From: Vallitalea guaymasensis
GTDB lineage: Bacteria > Bacillota > Clostridia > Lachnospirales > Vallitaleaceae
Assembly: GCF_018141425.1 (NCBI RefSeq)
Contig: NZ_CP058561.1
Coordinates: forward strand, 5,084,001 to 5,148,000
DNA length: 64,000 nucleotides
Reading direction: 5' to 3'
Position numbers and translations under genes: made by a program. Below, one piece after another: positions 26,230 through 34,863 of this stretch; positions within the stretch are counted from its first letter, which is position 1, and every line of letters starts with the position of its first letter. The notes under the pieces were generated by a model. It ran no database searches and had not been told where the DNA came from. It worked only from the letters and a program-made list of their open reading frames with translations.

Positions 26230-26666
26230 TGGCTAAATTTCAATTCAGGTTACAAAATATCTTAAGTGTAAAAGAGAAATTTGAAGAACAAAAGCGTATG
26301 GAATTAAGCAATGCTAATCAATTACTTGAAATAGAAGAAAGAAGATTAACACAGTTAATTACTCTAAGAGACAACAATAATAACCTATATAAAAAAATGG
26401 TTAGTGATAGAATCACAGTAAAAGATATTAGAGATTTTGGAGAAAAAAACAAATATTACACTAATGTAGTCTTAGAACAAAATATTACTGTTACTAAGGC
26501 AAATAGCAGGGTTGAATCAATTAGAGATGAATTAAAAGAAGCTCTAATTGAAAAAAAAATGTATGAAAAGTTGAAAGAAAATGCTTATGAAGAGTATTAC
26601 AAAGAAGAATGTAAAGAAGAACAAAAGCATTTGGATGAAATAGTAAGTTATAAGTATAGAAAATAA
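26229..26666 (+). CDS. fliJ: FliJ, flagellar export chaperone/stalk protein
   Basis: 145 residues, nearly all predicted coiled coil, beginning KFQFRLQNILSVKEKFEEQ, the family's typical start. FliJ forms the central stalk of the FliI ring and escorts substrate chaperones. It overlaps fliI by one base. The last 30 residues are very rich in Glu, Lys and Tyr. Confidence 0.9.
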   Translation: MAKFQFRLQNILSVKEKFEEQKRMELSNANQLLEIEERRLTQLITLRDNNNNLYKKMVSDRITVKDIRDFGEKNKYYTNVVLEQNITVTKANSRVESIRDELKEALIEKKMYEKLKENAYEEYYKEECKEEQKHLDEIVSYKYRK

Positions 26667-26676
26667 ATTGACTAAA

Positions 26677-26699
26677 AAACAGTGATATTTTCGCTGTTT
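26677..26699 (+). repeat. Hairpin between fliJ and the motE-like gene
   Basis: AAACAGTGA and TCGCTGTTT form a 9-bp stem (one G-U pair) with a TATTT loop, 10 bases after the fliJ stop. No T-run follows, so a role in mRNA processing or stability is more likely than termination. Confidence 0.5.
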
Positions 26700-26760
26700 C
26701 AAAGTAACATACGTTAATAAAGCCATTAAAGTTTTAGTGGACTGAAAGGAATGTACGTTC

Positions 26761-27519
26761 ATGGAAAACGAAAGTATTGAATTTAATGAAAGTAAATCAG
26801 GTTTTGGTAAAATCATAGCAGTATTAATTATATTAATTATAATAATAGGTGGTATCTGTGCTGTTATAAAGCTAGATATAGGTAATATTGGAAGCAAATA
26901 TGCTTATCCTGTTCTAAAGAATATACCTGTAGTAAATAATATCTTACCAAATGTGGCTGAAGAAACATTAAGTGAAGATATGACAGCAGATGATAATTAT
27001 GCATTCGAAAACGTTGATGAAGCTGTTGAACGATTGAAAGTTACAGAAACTCTTTTGAAAGATAAAGAAATTGAAGTAGAAAAACTCTCAGAAGAATTAA
27101 AATTATTACAAGACGAAAATGCAAGGTTAAAAGTTTTTGAAGAGAATCAAGCAGCTTTTGACGAAAAGAAAAAAGAGTTTGATGAATTAGTAGTATTTGG
27201 CGAAGGTGTTCCAGATATCAGTAATTTTATTAGCTTCTATGAAGAAATGAAACCAGAAAATGCTGCAAAAATATATGCAGAAGCTATCCAAATAGAGAAA
27301 TATGACAAAGAAATTCTAGATATAGCATCATCATATGGACAGATGAAGGCTGCTAATGCAGCTGCCATATTAGCGAAGATGACAACTACATCTTCCAAAA
27401 TGAAAATGGTTGTTCAAATCCTTAATAATATAGATAGCGAACAGCGGGGAGCAATACTCGGTGCTATGGACACAAAGACAGCGGCAAAAATCACTGAATA
27501 TATGTTTCCGAAAAAATAA
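26761..27519 (+). CDS. ylxF: MotE/YlxF-like flagellar protein with MgtE N-terminal-type domain
   Basis: 252 residues. One N-terminal membrane span (about 18-38), a long coiled coil (about 83-145) and a C-terminal helical MgtE_N-type domain with SFYEEMKPENAAKIYAEA and AANAAAILAKMTTTSSKM. This architecture and the slot between fliJ and fliK match YlxF/FliJ-FliK interval proteins of Bacillus, related to MotE/FlbB that help stators or basal bodies. No MgtE transporter part is present. Exact role is not established. Confidence 0.8.
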   Translation: MENESIEFNESKSGFGKIIAVLIILIIIIGGICAVIKLDIGNIGSKYAYPVLKNIPVVNNILPNVAEETLSEDMTADDNYAFENVDEAVERLKVTETLLKDKEIEVEKLSEELKLLQDENARLKVFEENQAAFDEKKKEFDELVVFGEGVPDISNFISFYEEMKPENAAKIYAEAIQIEKYDKEILDIASSYGQMKAANAAAILAKMTTTSSKMKMVVQILNNIDSEQRGAILGAMDTKTAAKITEYMFPKK

Positions 27520-27565
27520 GAGATGTCAATACGATTTCTCTAGTTAAAGGAAGGAGGCGAAAAGA

Positions 27566-28864
27566 ATGGTTACAATGGTTGCCAGTAAAATGGATTTAGC
27601 AGTTGGGGTTAAAAGTAATGTCAAGACTAACAATGGAAAAGCTGCTGACAGTAATTTTAATGAAATACTTAATCAACAATCAAACAATAAAATGAAACAG
27701 GAAAATGTAGAAAAACCTGTCACTAAGGTTAAACCTACAAATAATAATCAGCATAAGATAAATAACACTGAAAAGCCAGTGCAGGATAAGCCCGAAGATA
27801 AAGTTGATTTAGAGGAATTAGAAGCAGATATTGTTGATCAAGTAACTGATAAGTTGAACATCACAGAAGAACAATTAAATGAAATGTTAGCCCAGCTTAA
27901 CATGACTATCTTTGATTTGCTTTTACCTGACAAACTTAATACGTTTCTGATGGCTTTGTACAATGTTGAAGATTCACTTGAGTTATTGATGTTACCTGAT
28001 ACAGCTAATATAAAAGAATTAAAAACAGAGCTTAGTGATATAAGTGAAGATTGCAATTTAGAAACAGAAGACATCAAAAAGATTATAGCAGAATTGAATC
28101 AAGAAAATGATATTAAAACCACTACTGATCAAGTATCAGAAGTAAACAATACAAATGATTCTAAGGAACAAGTTGCTTCGACAGAAAAAGAATCGAATAA
28201 TGAAAAGAATAAAATGCCAGAGATAGATATCACAGATAATAGAACTGAAAAAAGTGATATGGCAAAAGACGATATAAAAGTTGAAGCTGTAGGTAATAGT
28301 AGTAAAGAAATTCCTGACAATGTACAGAACATAACAATCAATCAAAACGTACAAAAAGTAGAAGTTGTTGACCAAAGTGGTGAGAAACACATTCTTACAT
28401 ATAACATTAACACAGAGGAAGTAATTGACCAGATTGTGTCTAGTTTCAAAGTCAATCTAACTGACGATGTAAACAAGATGTTTATTCAACTTAGACCTGA
28501 ACATCTAGGAAAACTTGCTTTTTCACTTACAACCCAAGAAGGTGTTGTTACTGCTAATTTCATGGCTGAAAATCCAGCTGTAAAAGAATTAATAGAAGCT
28601 AACTTAGCAAATCTCAGAATGTCACTACAAGAACAAGGGGTTGTTGTAGACAAGCTAGAAGTAGTAGTAGCCGATAATAATATGTTCAATGAAAACAACA
28701 ATTCTAAGCAATTTAATGAAAACAACAATAAAAAAAGAAGAGCTGCTAAGATGATGAAAATTAATAATGGCTTGGATGGGGAAGTTGTGGAAGACTTAAT
28801 GGAAGATGATGATAATATATCATCCAACATTGAAAATAATAATTCGATTGATTATTCGGTATAA
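27566..28864 (+). CDS. fliK: FliK, hook-length control protein
   Basis: 432 residues. A long low-complexity N-terminal ruler region rich in Asn, Lys, Glu and Asp occupies roughly residues 1-270. The conserved C-terminal domain (about 275-375) includes MFIQLRPEHLGKLAFSLTTQ, the FliK signature with LxPxxLG. The extreme C-terminus is Asn-rich and then acidic. FliK measures hook length and triggers the FlhB substrate switch; flgD and flgE follow. AAGGAGG precedes the ATG. Confidence 0.93.
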   Translation: MVTMVASKMDLAVGVKSNVKTNNGKAADSNFNEILNQQSNNKMKQENVEKPVTKVKPTNNNQHKINNTEKPVQDKPEDKVDLEELEADIVDQVTDKLNITEEQLNEMLAQLNMTIFDLLLPDKLNTFLMALYNVEDSLELLMLPDTANIKELKTELSDISEDCNLETEDIKKIIAELNQENDIKTTTDQVSEVNNTNDSKEQVASTEKESNNEKNKMPEIDITDNRTEKSDMAKDDIKVEAVGNSSKEIPDNVQNITINQNVQKVEVVDQSGEKHILTYNINTEEVIDQIVSSFKVNLTDDVNKMFIQLRPEHLGKLAFSLTTQEGVVTANFMAENPAVKELIEANLANLRMSLQEQGVVVDKLEVVVADNNMFNENNNSKQFNENNNKKRRAAKMMKINNGLDGEVVEDLMEDDDNISSNIENNNSIDYSV

Positions 28865-28877
28865 GGAGGGATATATT

Positions 28878-29453
28878 ATGGCAGATATTTCAAACACTAA
28901 CACTCAAAGTAATGTTGTTAAAGATATCATGGATAAATATGGTATTGATACTATGAAAACAAGTAAGAAGACTAATGATTTAGATAAAGATGCTTTTCTT
29001 AACTTATTAGTAACTCAAATGAGATACCAAGATCCTCTTAATCCAACACAAGATAAAGATTTCTTGGCGCAGATGGCACAATTCTCAGCTTTAGAGCAAA
29101 TGCAGAACTTAAATACAAGTGCTTCAATGTCTAGAGCATATGAATTAATGAATAAAGATATCTTTGCTAATATTGTTAATCCTGTTAGTTTAGAGATAAC
29201 CCCTGTAGCAGGAACAGTTAGGGGAGTATTCATGCAAAATGGTAAGGTATTTCTAAAAGTTGGTGACGTAGATGTTCCACTTGAAAAAGTTGAAGGTGTT
29301 TTGGCTCCAATAGATTTACTAGAATTGAATAAAAAAGTAGAAGAGATAAGTAAGGACATTGCTAAAATACAAGAGAAATATGCTCCAGGAGAAGATGATG
29401 ATTCTGATGAAGAGGATTCTGAAGGTGTTGACGAATCTGAAGAAACTAATTAG
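28878..29453 (+). CDS. flgD: FlgD, hook scaffold/capping protein
   Basis: 191 residues. The N-terminal half carries the conserved FlgD motif FLNLLVTQMRYQDPLNPTQD and FLAQMAQFSALEQMQN. The C-terminal part is a short beta-rich segment followed by a strongly acidic tail (about 168-191). FlgD caps the growing hook and is shed. ATG at 28878 follows TAAGGAGGG; the long open frame upstream overlaps fliK and is not used. Confidence 0.94.
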   Translation: MADISNTNTQSNVVKDIMDKYGIDTMKTSKKTNDLDKDAFLNLLVTQMRYQDPLNPTQDKDFLAQMAQFSALEQMQNLNTSASMSRAYELMNKDIFANIVNPVSLEITPVAGTVRGVFMQNGKVFLKVGDVDVPLEKVEGVLAPIDLLELNKKVEEISKDIAKIQEKYAPGEDDDSDEEDSEGVDESEETN

Positions 29454-29472
29454 ATGCTAGTAGGTGAATGAC

Positions 29473-29865
29473 ATGAAGATTAATCCTTCTATGTATAATG
29501 TTTCAACTAATAAGATAAAAGTAAATAAAAATCAACTTAAAACTAATAGTAATTTTAATTCCAAGGTTGATGATTTCAGTAAGGTCTTACAAGAGAAACT
29601 AAGTAAGACTAGTGAACTGAATTTTTCAAAACATGCTAATATGCGTCTTAATTCTAGGAAAATAAAATTTTCTGATGAGCAGTTAAAAAGAATTAATAAA
29701 GGCATAGATGAAGCAAAAGAAAAAGGGATTAAAGATTCATTAGTTCTTATTGATGATGTAGCTTTAGTTGTTAATATTAAGAATAAGACTGTTGTTACAG
29801 CCATGGAAAAATCGGAACAAGACAATAAAGTTTTTACTAATATCGATGGTGCCGTCATTATATAA
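29473..29865 (+). CDS. Flagellar operon protein, TIGR02530 family
   Basis: 130 residues, a conserved small protein found between flgD and flgE in many Firmicutes. The segment LNFSKHANMRLNSRKIKFSDEQ followed by INKGIDEAKEKGIKDSLVLIDDVALVVNIKNKTVVTAM (about residues 50-118) is typical of this family. It may help hook export or assembly, but no biochemical function is known to me. ATG at 29473 follows AGGTGA by 5 bases. Confidence 0.82.
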   Translation: MKINPSMYNVSTNKIKVNKNQLKTNSNFNSKVDDFSKVLQEKLSKTSELNFSKHANMRLNSRKIKFSDEQLKRINKGIDEAKEKGIKDSLVLIDDVALVVNIKNKTVVTAMEKSEQDNKVFTNIDGAVII

Positions 29866-29947
29866 ACTGGACCTCAATAGAGGGGGTTTTGATCTCTGAC
29901 TGACAGATGAGATTATATGACTGCACGAAAAAAAGGAGGTTATTATT

Positions 29948-31279
29948 ATGATGCGTTCTATGTACTCTGGTGTTTCTGGATTAAGAATACACCAAACTAG
30001 AATGGATGTTATAGGTAACAATATTGCAAATGTTAATACAACAGGTTTTAAGTCAGGAAGAGTAACGTTTAATGAAATATTCAGTCAAACTTTGCAAGGT
30101 GCAAGTGGGGCTAGTGAATCTATAGGTGGCCGAAATCCTATGCAGGTAGGACTTGGTGCTAATATTTCATCTATCGATACATTAATGACTGAAGGTGCTG
30201 CACAGAGAACTGATAATCCTCTTGATATGAAAATTGAGGGTGATGGATTCTTTATAGTGAAAGATGGAGGAGGATTCAAGTTTACTAGAGCTGGTGCTTT
30301 TAGATTGGATGAGGTCGGTAATTTGTGTAATCCTGAAGGATTAAATGTAATGGGTTGGAGAACAGATCCTACTACAGGTAATATAGTGAAAGATAAAGTT
30401 AATTCGATTAAAATTTTATCACCTGAAAATATGTATTCGGACCCTAGCATGACAAAAAATGCTACAGTGAGTGGTAATATTCAAAAAAATGATCCAAACC
30501 TAGATTCTGCAAAAGGCGTATATAGACAGGTGCCAATATACGATAGTTTAGGTTATAAATATACTGTTGATTTAAAGATTTGTCAAACTGCAACAGCAAA
30601 TGAATTTGATATAAGAATAATGGCAAATTCATTAAAAGATAAAGATGGTAATAAAATTGGTTCAGCTTCAAATCCCATACCAGCAACTGACGCAAATAAA
30701 ACGGCTACATTTGATGTGAATACGGGAAAAGTAGTATCATCAGCAGCTGATGGTTCGGATACTAGATTAGAATTGACATTAGGTGCTACTACGACAGGTT
30801 TTTCAAAATTTTCAACTCCTATAAAGATTGATTTTTCAAACTTAACTTTGTTTGATGGAAAAACAACTGTTGAAGCTGTAGGTGGTGATGAAGATGGATT
30901 AGGAGCTGGTGCACCAGCTGGAAAACTGTCATCATTTGAAATTGGAACAGATGGGAAAATCCTTGGTAAATATTCTAACAGTAAAACTAAAATCCTTGGA
31001 CAAATTGCAGTAGCTAATTTCCAAAATCCTGCTGGTCTTCAGAAAGTAGGTAATAATTTATTCCAAGTTACATCTAACTCAGGAGAGTTTGATGGTATTG
31101 GTAAAGAAGTTACAGAAGACGGCGGTAGCCTCAACGGTGGAGTCCTAGAAATGTCCAACGTAGACTTATCAAGGGAATTTACTGATATGATTACTACCCA
31201 AAGAGGATTCCAAGCTAACTCAAGAATAATTACTGCTTCAGATGAAATGCTTCAAGAACTTGTTAATCTTAAACGATAA
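29948..31279 (+). CDS. flgE: FlgE, flagellar hook protein
   Basis: 443-residue hook subunit exported by the flagellar system. N-terminal axial motif RMDVIGNNIANVNTTGFKSG, then the FlgE-type NPLDMKIEGDGFFIV, a variable central domain (about 150-330), and C-terminal GGVLEMSNVDLSREFTDMI with QRGFQANSRIITASDEMLQ. AAAAAGGAGG precedes two consecutive ATG codons (29948 and 29951). An 82-base gap with small imperfect hairpins separates it from the preceding gene. Confidence 0.96.
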   Translation: MMRSMYSGVSGLRIHQTRMDVIGNNIANVNTTGFKSGRVTFNEIFSQTLQGASGASESIGGRNPMQVGLGANISSIDTLMTEGAAQRTDNPLDMKIEGDGFFIVKDGGGFKFTRAGAFRLDEVGNLCNPEGLNVMGWRTDPTTGNIVKDKVNSIKILSPENMYSDPSMTKNATVSGNIQKNDPNLDSAKGVYRQVPIYDSLGYKYTVDLKICQTATANEFDIRIMANSLKDKDGNKIGSASNPIPATDANKTATFDVNTGKVVSSAADGSDTRLELTLGATTTGFSKFSTPIKIDFSNLTLFDGKTTVEAVGGDEDGLGAGAPAGKLSSFEIGTDGKILGKYSNSKTKILGQIAVANFQNPAGLQKVGNNLFQVTSNSGEFDGIGKEVTEDGGSLNGGVLEMSNVDLSREFTDMITTQRGFQANSRIITASDEMLQELVNLKR

Positions 31280-31304
31280 TAATATTTAATGAATAACTAA
31301 TACA

Positions 31305-31333
31305 TTAGTGGCTGGTTTAGCACTAGCCACTAA
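31305..31333 (+). repeat. Hairpin after flgE
   Basis: TTAGTGGCT and AGCCACTAA form a perfect 9-bp stem with an 11-base loop, 25 bases after the flgE stop. It is followed by A-rich rather than T-rich sequence, so it may be an mRNA-stability or partial-termination element inside the operon. Confidence 0.6.
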
Positions 31334-31357
31334 TAAAAACTATTAAAAGGTGATTGT

Positions 31358-31549
31358 ATGATATATGTTACAAAGCTTAATAATGAGGAAATAGTTATTA
31401 ATTCGGACTTGATAGAAGTCATAGAGGAAACACCTAATACTATAATAACTCTGACAACTGGTAAAAAAATCATAACAAAGGATTCATCTAAAGATATTAT
31501 AGATAAGGTTATTACATATAAAAGAACAATTGGTATAGAGATTCAATAA
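31358..31549 (+). CDS. swrD: SwrD/FlbD-family protein
   Basis: 63-residue protein beginning MIYVTKLNNEEIVINSDLIE and continuing with IEETPNTIITLTTGKKI, the whole-length match to the FlbD family. The Bacillus homologue SwrD sits in the same place after flgE and raises motor torque needed for swarming. Here it is immediately followed by the stator genes, which fits a role with the motor. AAAAGGTGA precedes the ATG. Confidence 0.88.
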   Translation: MIYVTKLNNEEIVINSDLIEVIEETPNTIITLTTGKKIITKDSSKDIIDKVITYKRTIGIEIQ

Positions 31550-31632
31550 ACCAATTATTCATAAATGCTTATTGTTACTTTAGTAGGTTATTATATATTA
31601 AACTAATCTATAACCTTACTTAGTATAGAATA

Positions 31633-31681
31633 AATAGGCAATTAAGTTTCTATATTAAATGGGTAAAAAGTATTGCCTATT
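31633..31681 (+). repeat. 10-bp inverted repeat upstream of motA
   Basis: AATAGGCAAT (31633-31642) and ATTGCCTATT (31672-31681) are perfect complements separated by 29 bases in the 162-base swrD-motA gap. It ends 30 bases before motA. It could be an operator or a stem that sets stator expression; no gene was seen in the gap. Confidence 0.6.
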
Positions 31682-31711
31682 AACAAGAATCATTAAAGTG
31701 AGGTGAAAACG

Positions 31712-32509
31712 TTGGATTTAGCTACTATTGGAGGTTTGGTCGCAGGTATTTTCTTTATTCTCAGCTCTATACTTATGAAAGGGCAAATATCAAGTTTCAC
31801 TGATGCGGCTTCTGTAATGATTACTATCGGTGGAGCATTCGCAGCGACTTTAATATCTTATCCTCTTTCTGATTTTATTAAATCCATCAAAGCTGCATCA
31901 TTAGTATTTAAGAGTAAACAGCTTAATGAAGGAGACATAATAAAGAAAATAATAGAATTATCTAATATTGCTAGAAAAGAAGGATTACTTGCGTTAGAAG
32001 AAGCTGCAGAATCTATTGATGATGAATTCATGAAAAAAGGGATTCTACTTATTGTTGATGGTACTGACCCTGAATTGGTAAGGAACATACTTGAAACAGA
32101 GCTAGTATTTATTGAAGGCAGACATAAAAATGTTCAAAGCTTTTGGGAAAAAGTTGGAGAATTCGGTCCTGCCTGGGGTATGATAGGTACATTGATTGGA
32201 CTTATCGCCATGTTAAAAACAATGAATGATCCAAGTACAATTGGTGGTAATATGTCAGTTGCTTTGATAACTACATTGTATGGTTCTCTACTAGCCAATT
32301 TTATTGCATTACCTTTTGCAAATAAAATGAAAGTTATAAGTGAATCTGAAATACTATTAAAAGAAGTTTCAATAGAAGGATTACTTTCTATTCAAGCAGG
32401 AGAAAACCCTCGAGTAATTGAAGAAAAATTAAAAGCTTTCTTAGCACCTAGCTTAAGAAATGAAATAAGTAAAAACCAAGATGGTGAAGAGGGTGAGATA
32501 AATGGCTAG
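31712..32509 (+). CDS. motA: MotA/MotP-type flagellar stator subunit
   Basis: About 265 residues with four membrane segments (near 2-22, 33-52, 148-170 and 183-203). The third span contains AWGMIGTLIGLIAMLKTMND and the fourth ALITTLYGSLLANFIALP, closer to the PomA/MotP sodium-type pattern than to the proton-type MotA of Bacillus. The TTG at 31712 is chosen because a GAGGTGA site ends 5 bases before it; GTG at 31703 lies inside that site. It overlaps motB by 8 bases. motAB sits outside the fla/che operon in Bacillus but inside it here. Confidence 0.93.
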   Translation: MDLATIGGLVAGIFFILSSILMKGQISSFTDAASVMITIGGAFAATLISYPLSDFIKSIKAASLVFKSKQLNEGDIIKKIIELSNIARKEGLLALEEAAESIDDEFMKKGILLIVDGTDPELVRNILETELVFIEGRHKNVQSFWEKVGEFGPAWGMIGTLIGLIAMLKTMNDPSTIGGNMSVALITTLYGSLLANFIALPFANKMKVISESEILLKEVSIEGLLSIQAGENPRVIEEKLKAFLAPSLRNEISKNQDGEEGEING

Positions 32510-33323
32510 AAAAAGAAAGACAGAAGAAGGCAAATCTGGTTCACCAGCTTGGATGAGTACATATGGAGATTTAGTTACGCTATTACTTTGTTTCTTTGTT
32601 TTACTTTTTTCCATGTCAAGTATCGATGTTGCAAAATTTAAAGCTGCAATGAGCTCTTTTAGGAATCAAATAGATATTATGCCTGGAGGTACTTCACTAA
32701 CAGATGATGAGTTGATATCTAATGGTATAAGTCAGGTAAATGGTCTTGAGACTATATTTGATAACAAAGTACCGTTAGAAGAAGAAGGCGAAGAAGATGC
32801 AGACTTAACTAAGAGTAAACTGGAAGAAGCTAAAAAAGATGCAGAAGAGATTAACGAATACTTAAAAAAAGAAGGATATGAAAACGAAGTTGAAGTAGAG
32901 TACAATTCAAATATTATTAAGCTTACTATTGAAGGTGAGATATTATTTGAGAGTGGACATGCTGAATTAACTCCTGATGCTATTAAATTAGTAGATGTTA
33001 TATCTGTAAAAGTAAAAGAATTATTAGCAGATAAAACGATACAGATAGAAGGTCATACAGATAATAGACCAATCAATACCGCTAGATATCCTAGCAACTG
33101 GGAACTATCTCAAGCTAGAGCCATAGCAGTTGGATATAGATTGATAAAAGAACATAATATTGACCCTTCTAAAATTGCCGCTACGGGTTACGGAGAATAC
33201 CGTCCATTAACAGACAATAGTACACCCGAAGGGCGTGCTATAAATAGGCGAGTAGAAATTAAGCTTGTTAGTGAGGAGTATAAAAATATTGATGAGCTTA
33301 ACGAAGTAGAAGAAGTAGAATAG
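32502..33323 (+). CDS. motB: MotB/MotS-type stator subunit with OmpA-like peptidoglycan-binding domain
   Basis: 273 residues. A short cytoplasmic N-terminus is followed by one membrane span (about 23-42) in which D23 of TYGDLVTLLLCFFVLLFSM is the ion-binding aspartate. An acidic, helical linker lies at about 85-125. The C-terminal OmpA-like domain has IQIEGHTDNRPIN and LSQARAIAVGYRLI, which anchor the stator to the wall. Sequence around the aspartate resembles the MotS/PomB class. Overlap with motA implies coupled translation. Confidence 0.95.
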   Translation: MARKRKTEEGKSGSPAWMSTYGDLVTLLLCFFVLLFSMSSIDVAKFKAAMSSFRNQIDIMPGGTSLTDDELISNGISQVNGLETIFDNKVPLEEEGEEDADLTKSKLEEAKKDAEEINEYLKKEGYENEVEVEYNSNIIKLTIEGEILFESGHAELTPDAIKLVDVISVKVKELLADKTIQIEGHTDNRPINTARYPSNWELSQARAIAVGYRLIKEHNIDPSKIAATGYGEYRPLTDNSTPEGRAINRRVEIKLVSEEYKNIDELNEVEEVE

Positions 33324-33333
33324 AGGTGAACTA

Positions 33334-33846
33334 ATGGCAAAGGAAAAGAAAGTTAAAGTGAAAAGTGAAAAAGATAATGGAAAGTTAGTATTAATGATTG
33401 GAGTAATTTTGATTGTTTGTTCTGTAATTCTATTAGGTATTTCAGTATTTATTTTGAAGCCTTCAGGGAATTCAGATAAAGCAGAACAAGTAAAAGATCC
33501 CGACAAGATACCTCTAAGTCAAATAGAAAGTTATGAAACAGAAAATATGGTGGTCATATTACCTTCTATTGATAACCCAGATAAACGAATGAGTTTTACT
33601 TTCTATGTAGGTTTTGCACTAGATAAGAAGAGCAAAGATCTAAAAGATACAAAAACTCTACTAGAAGAAAGCAAAGGTATCATAAAATCTAGAATTTCAA
33701 CATTATTAAGCAGTAAATATTCAGAAGATATGTTAAAACAAGATAGTCAACAAATGTTATCAGATGAAATATTTGCAATGATGGAAGAGATATTAGATAC
33801 AGATGCTCTTGTAGAAGTATATATTAGAGATTTCCTATATAGATAA
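33334..33846 (+). CDS. fliL: FliL, flagellar basal-body-associated protein
   Basis: 170 residues with a basic start, one membrane span (about 21-44) and an extracytoplasmic domain ending in LDTDALVEVYIRDFLYR, which fits the conserved FliL C-terminus. FliL surrounds and stabilises stators, in keeping with its position right after motB (10 bases). AGAGGTGAACTA precedes the ATG. Confidence 0.88.
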   Translation: MAKEKKVKVKSEKDNGKLVLMIGVILIVCSVILLGISVFILKPSGNSDKAEQVKDPDKIPLSQIESYETENMVVILPSIDNPDKRMSFTFYVGFALDKKSKDLKDTKTLLEESKGIIKSRISTLLSSKYSEDMLKQDSQQMLSDEIFAMMEEILDTDALVEVYIRDFLYR

Positions 33847-33876
33847 ATTAAGACACTTACTGTAGGAGGTGAGGAT

Positions 33877-34860
33877 ATGGGTGAAGTCTTATCACAACAC
33901 GAAATTGATGATTTGTTGAATGCATTAAATACTGGTGAATTAGACGTAGATGAATATCGTTCTAATGCTAATGAAAAACAAATTAAAGATTATGATTTTG
34001 CTAGACCATCAAAATTTTCAAAAGAACAGCTAAGAACATTAGAAATAATTTTTGAACATTATGCAAGATTAATTTCTACGACTTTACCTGCATACTTAAG
34101 AACTGCGACGCAAGTGGATGTAGTAAATTCTGAAGCAATTTCGTATTCTGAGTTTGCAAATGCATTATCAAATCCTATATTGTTAGGAGTTGTTGACTTT
34201 TCGCCGTTAAAGGGGTCATTTGTTGTTGATTTATCAGTAAATATAGGGTATGCTATTATTGATAGATTGCTTGGTGGAAAGGGAGAACCACTTGATAGAG
34301 AGAGAGATTTTTCAGAGATAGAAGTACTATTGATTGAAAAAATATTAGTTATTTGTTTACAAAATATGAGAGAGCCGTGGAAGAATGTTGTAGAATTATC
34401 TCCTAGATTAGAGAAGATAGAAACTAATTCACAATTTGCTCAGGTAATATCTCCAACTGATGTAGTTGCTCTTATTACATTAAGTATGAAAATAGGCCCA
34501 GTAGAAGGCTTAATGAATTTTTGTATACCATATTTATGTTTAGAACCGATTATGGATAAGTTAAATACAAAATATTGGTTCTCAACAATACAAAATACCA
34601 ATGAAGAATTATATAAAGAAATCATTGAACATCAGATAGATAATGTTAAAATACCAATAAAAGCAGTTCTTGGTCAATCTAGTATATCAGTAAATGATTT
34701 TGTTAATCTTCAAAAAGGAGATATTATTAAACTTAACAACAAAGTAGATACTGAAATGGAAGTCTACGTAGGAAATATCAAGAAGTTCAAAGGAAAACCT
34801 GGTATTTTTAATCATAAAAATGCCATAAAAATAACTTCTATTATTAGGGAGGAGGAATAA
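33877..34860 (+). CDS. fliM: FliM, flagellar motor switch protein
   Basis: 327 residues. N-terminal GEVLSQHEIDDLLNAL is the CheY-P-binding segment. The middle CheC-like domain follows, with FDFSRPSKFSKEQLR-type sequence here as DFARPSKFSKEQLRTLE and DRLLGGKGEP. The C-terminal SpoA domain begins near residue 255. It joins FliG to FliY and transmits the direction signal. GGAGGTGAGGAT precedes the ATG. Confidence 0.96.
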   Translation: MGEVLSQHEIDDLLNALNTGELDVDEYRSNANEKQIKDYDFARPSKFSKEQLRTLEIIFEHYARLISTTLPAYLRTATQVDVVNSEAISYSEFANALSNPILLGVVDFSPLKGSFVVDLSVNIGYAIIDRLLGGKGEPLDRERDFSEIEVLLIEKILVICLQNMREPWKNVVELSPRLEKIETNSQFAQVISPTDVVALITLSMKIGPVEGLMNFCIPYLCLEPIMDKLNTKYWFSTIQNTNEELYKEIIEHQIDNVKIPIKAVLGQSSISVNDFVNLQKGDIIKLNNKVDTEMEVYVGNIKKFKGKPGIFNHKNAIKITSIIREEE

Positions 34861-34863
34861 GCA

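Noticed and set aside
31305-31333. Terminator splitting the flagellar operon after flgE
   Set aside because: The stem is strong but followed by A-rich sequence, so it lacks the U-tract needed for intrinsic termination.
31703-31711. GTG start for motA
   Set aside because: The GTG is itself part of the GAGGTGA ribosome site that fits the TTG at 31712.
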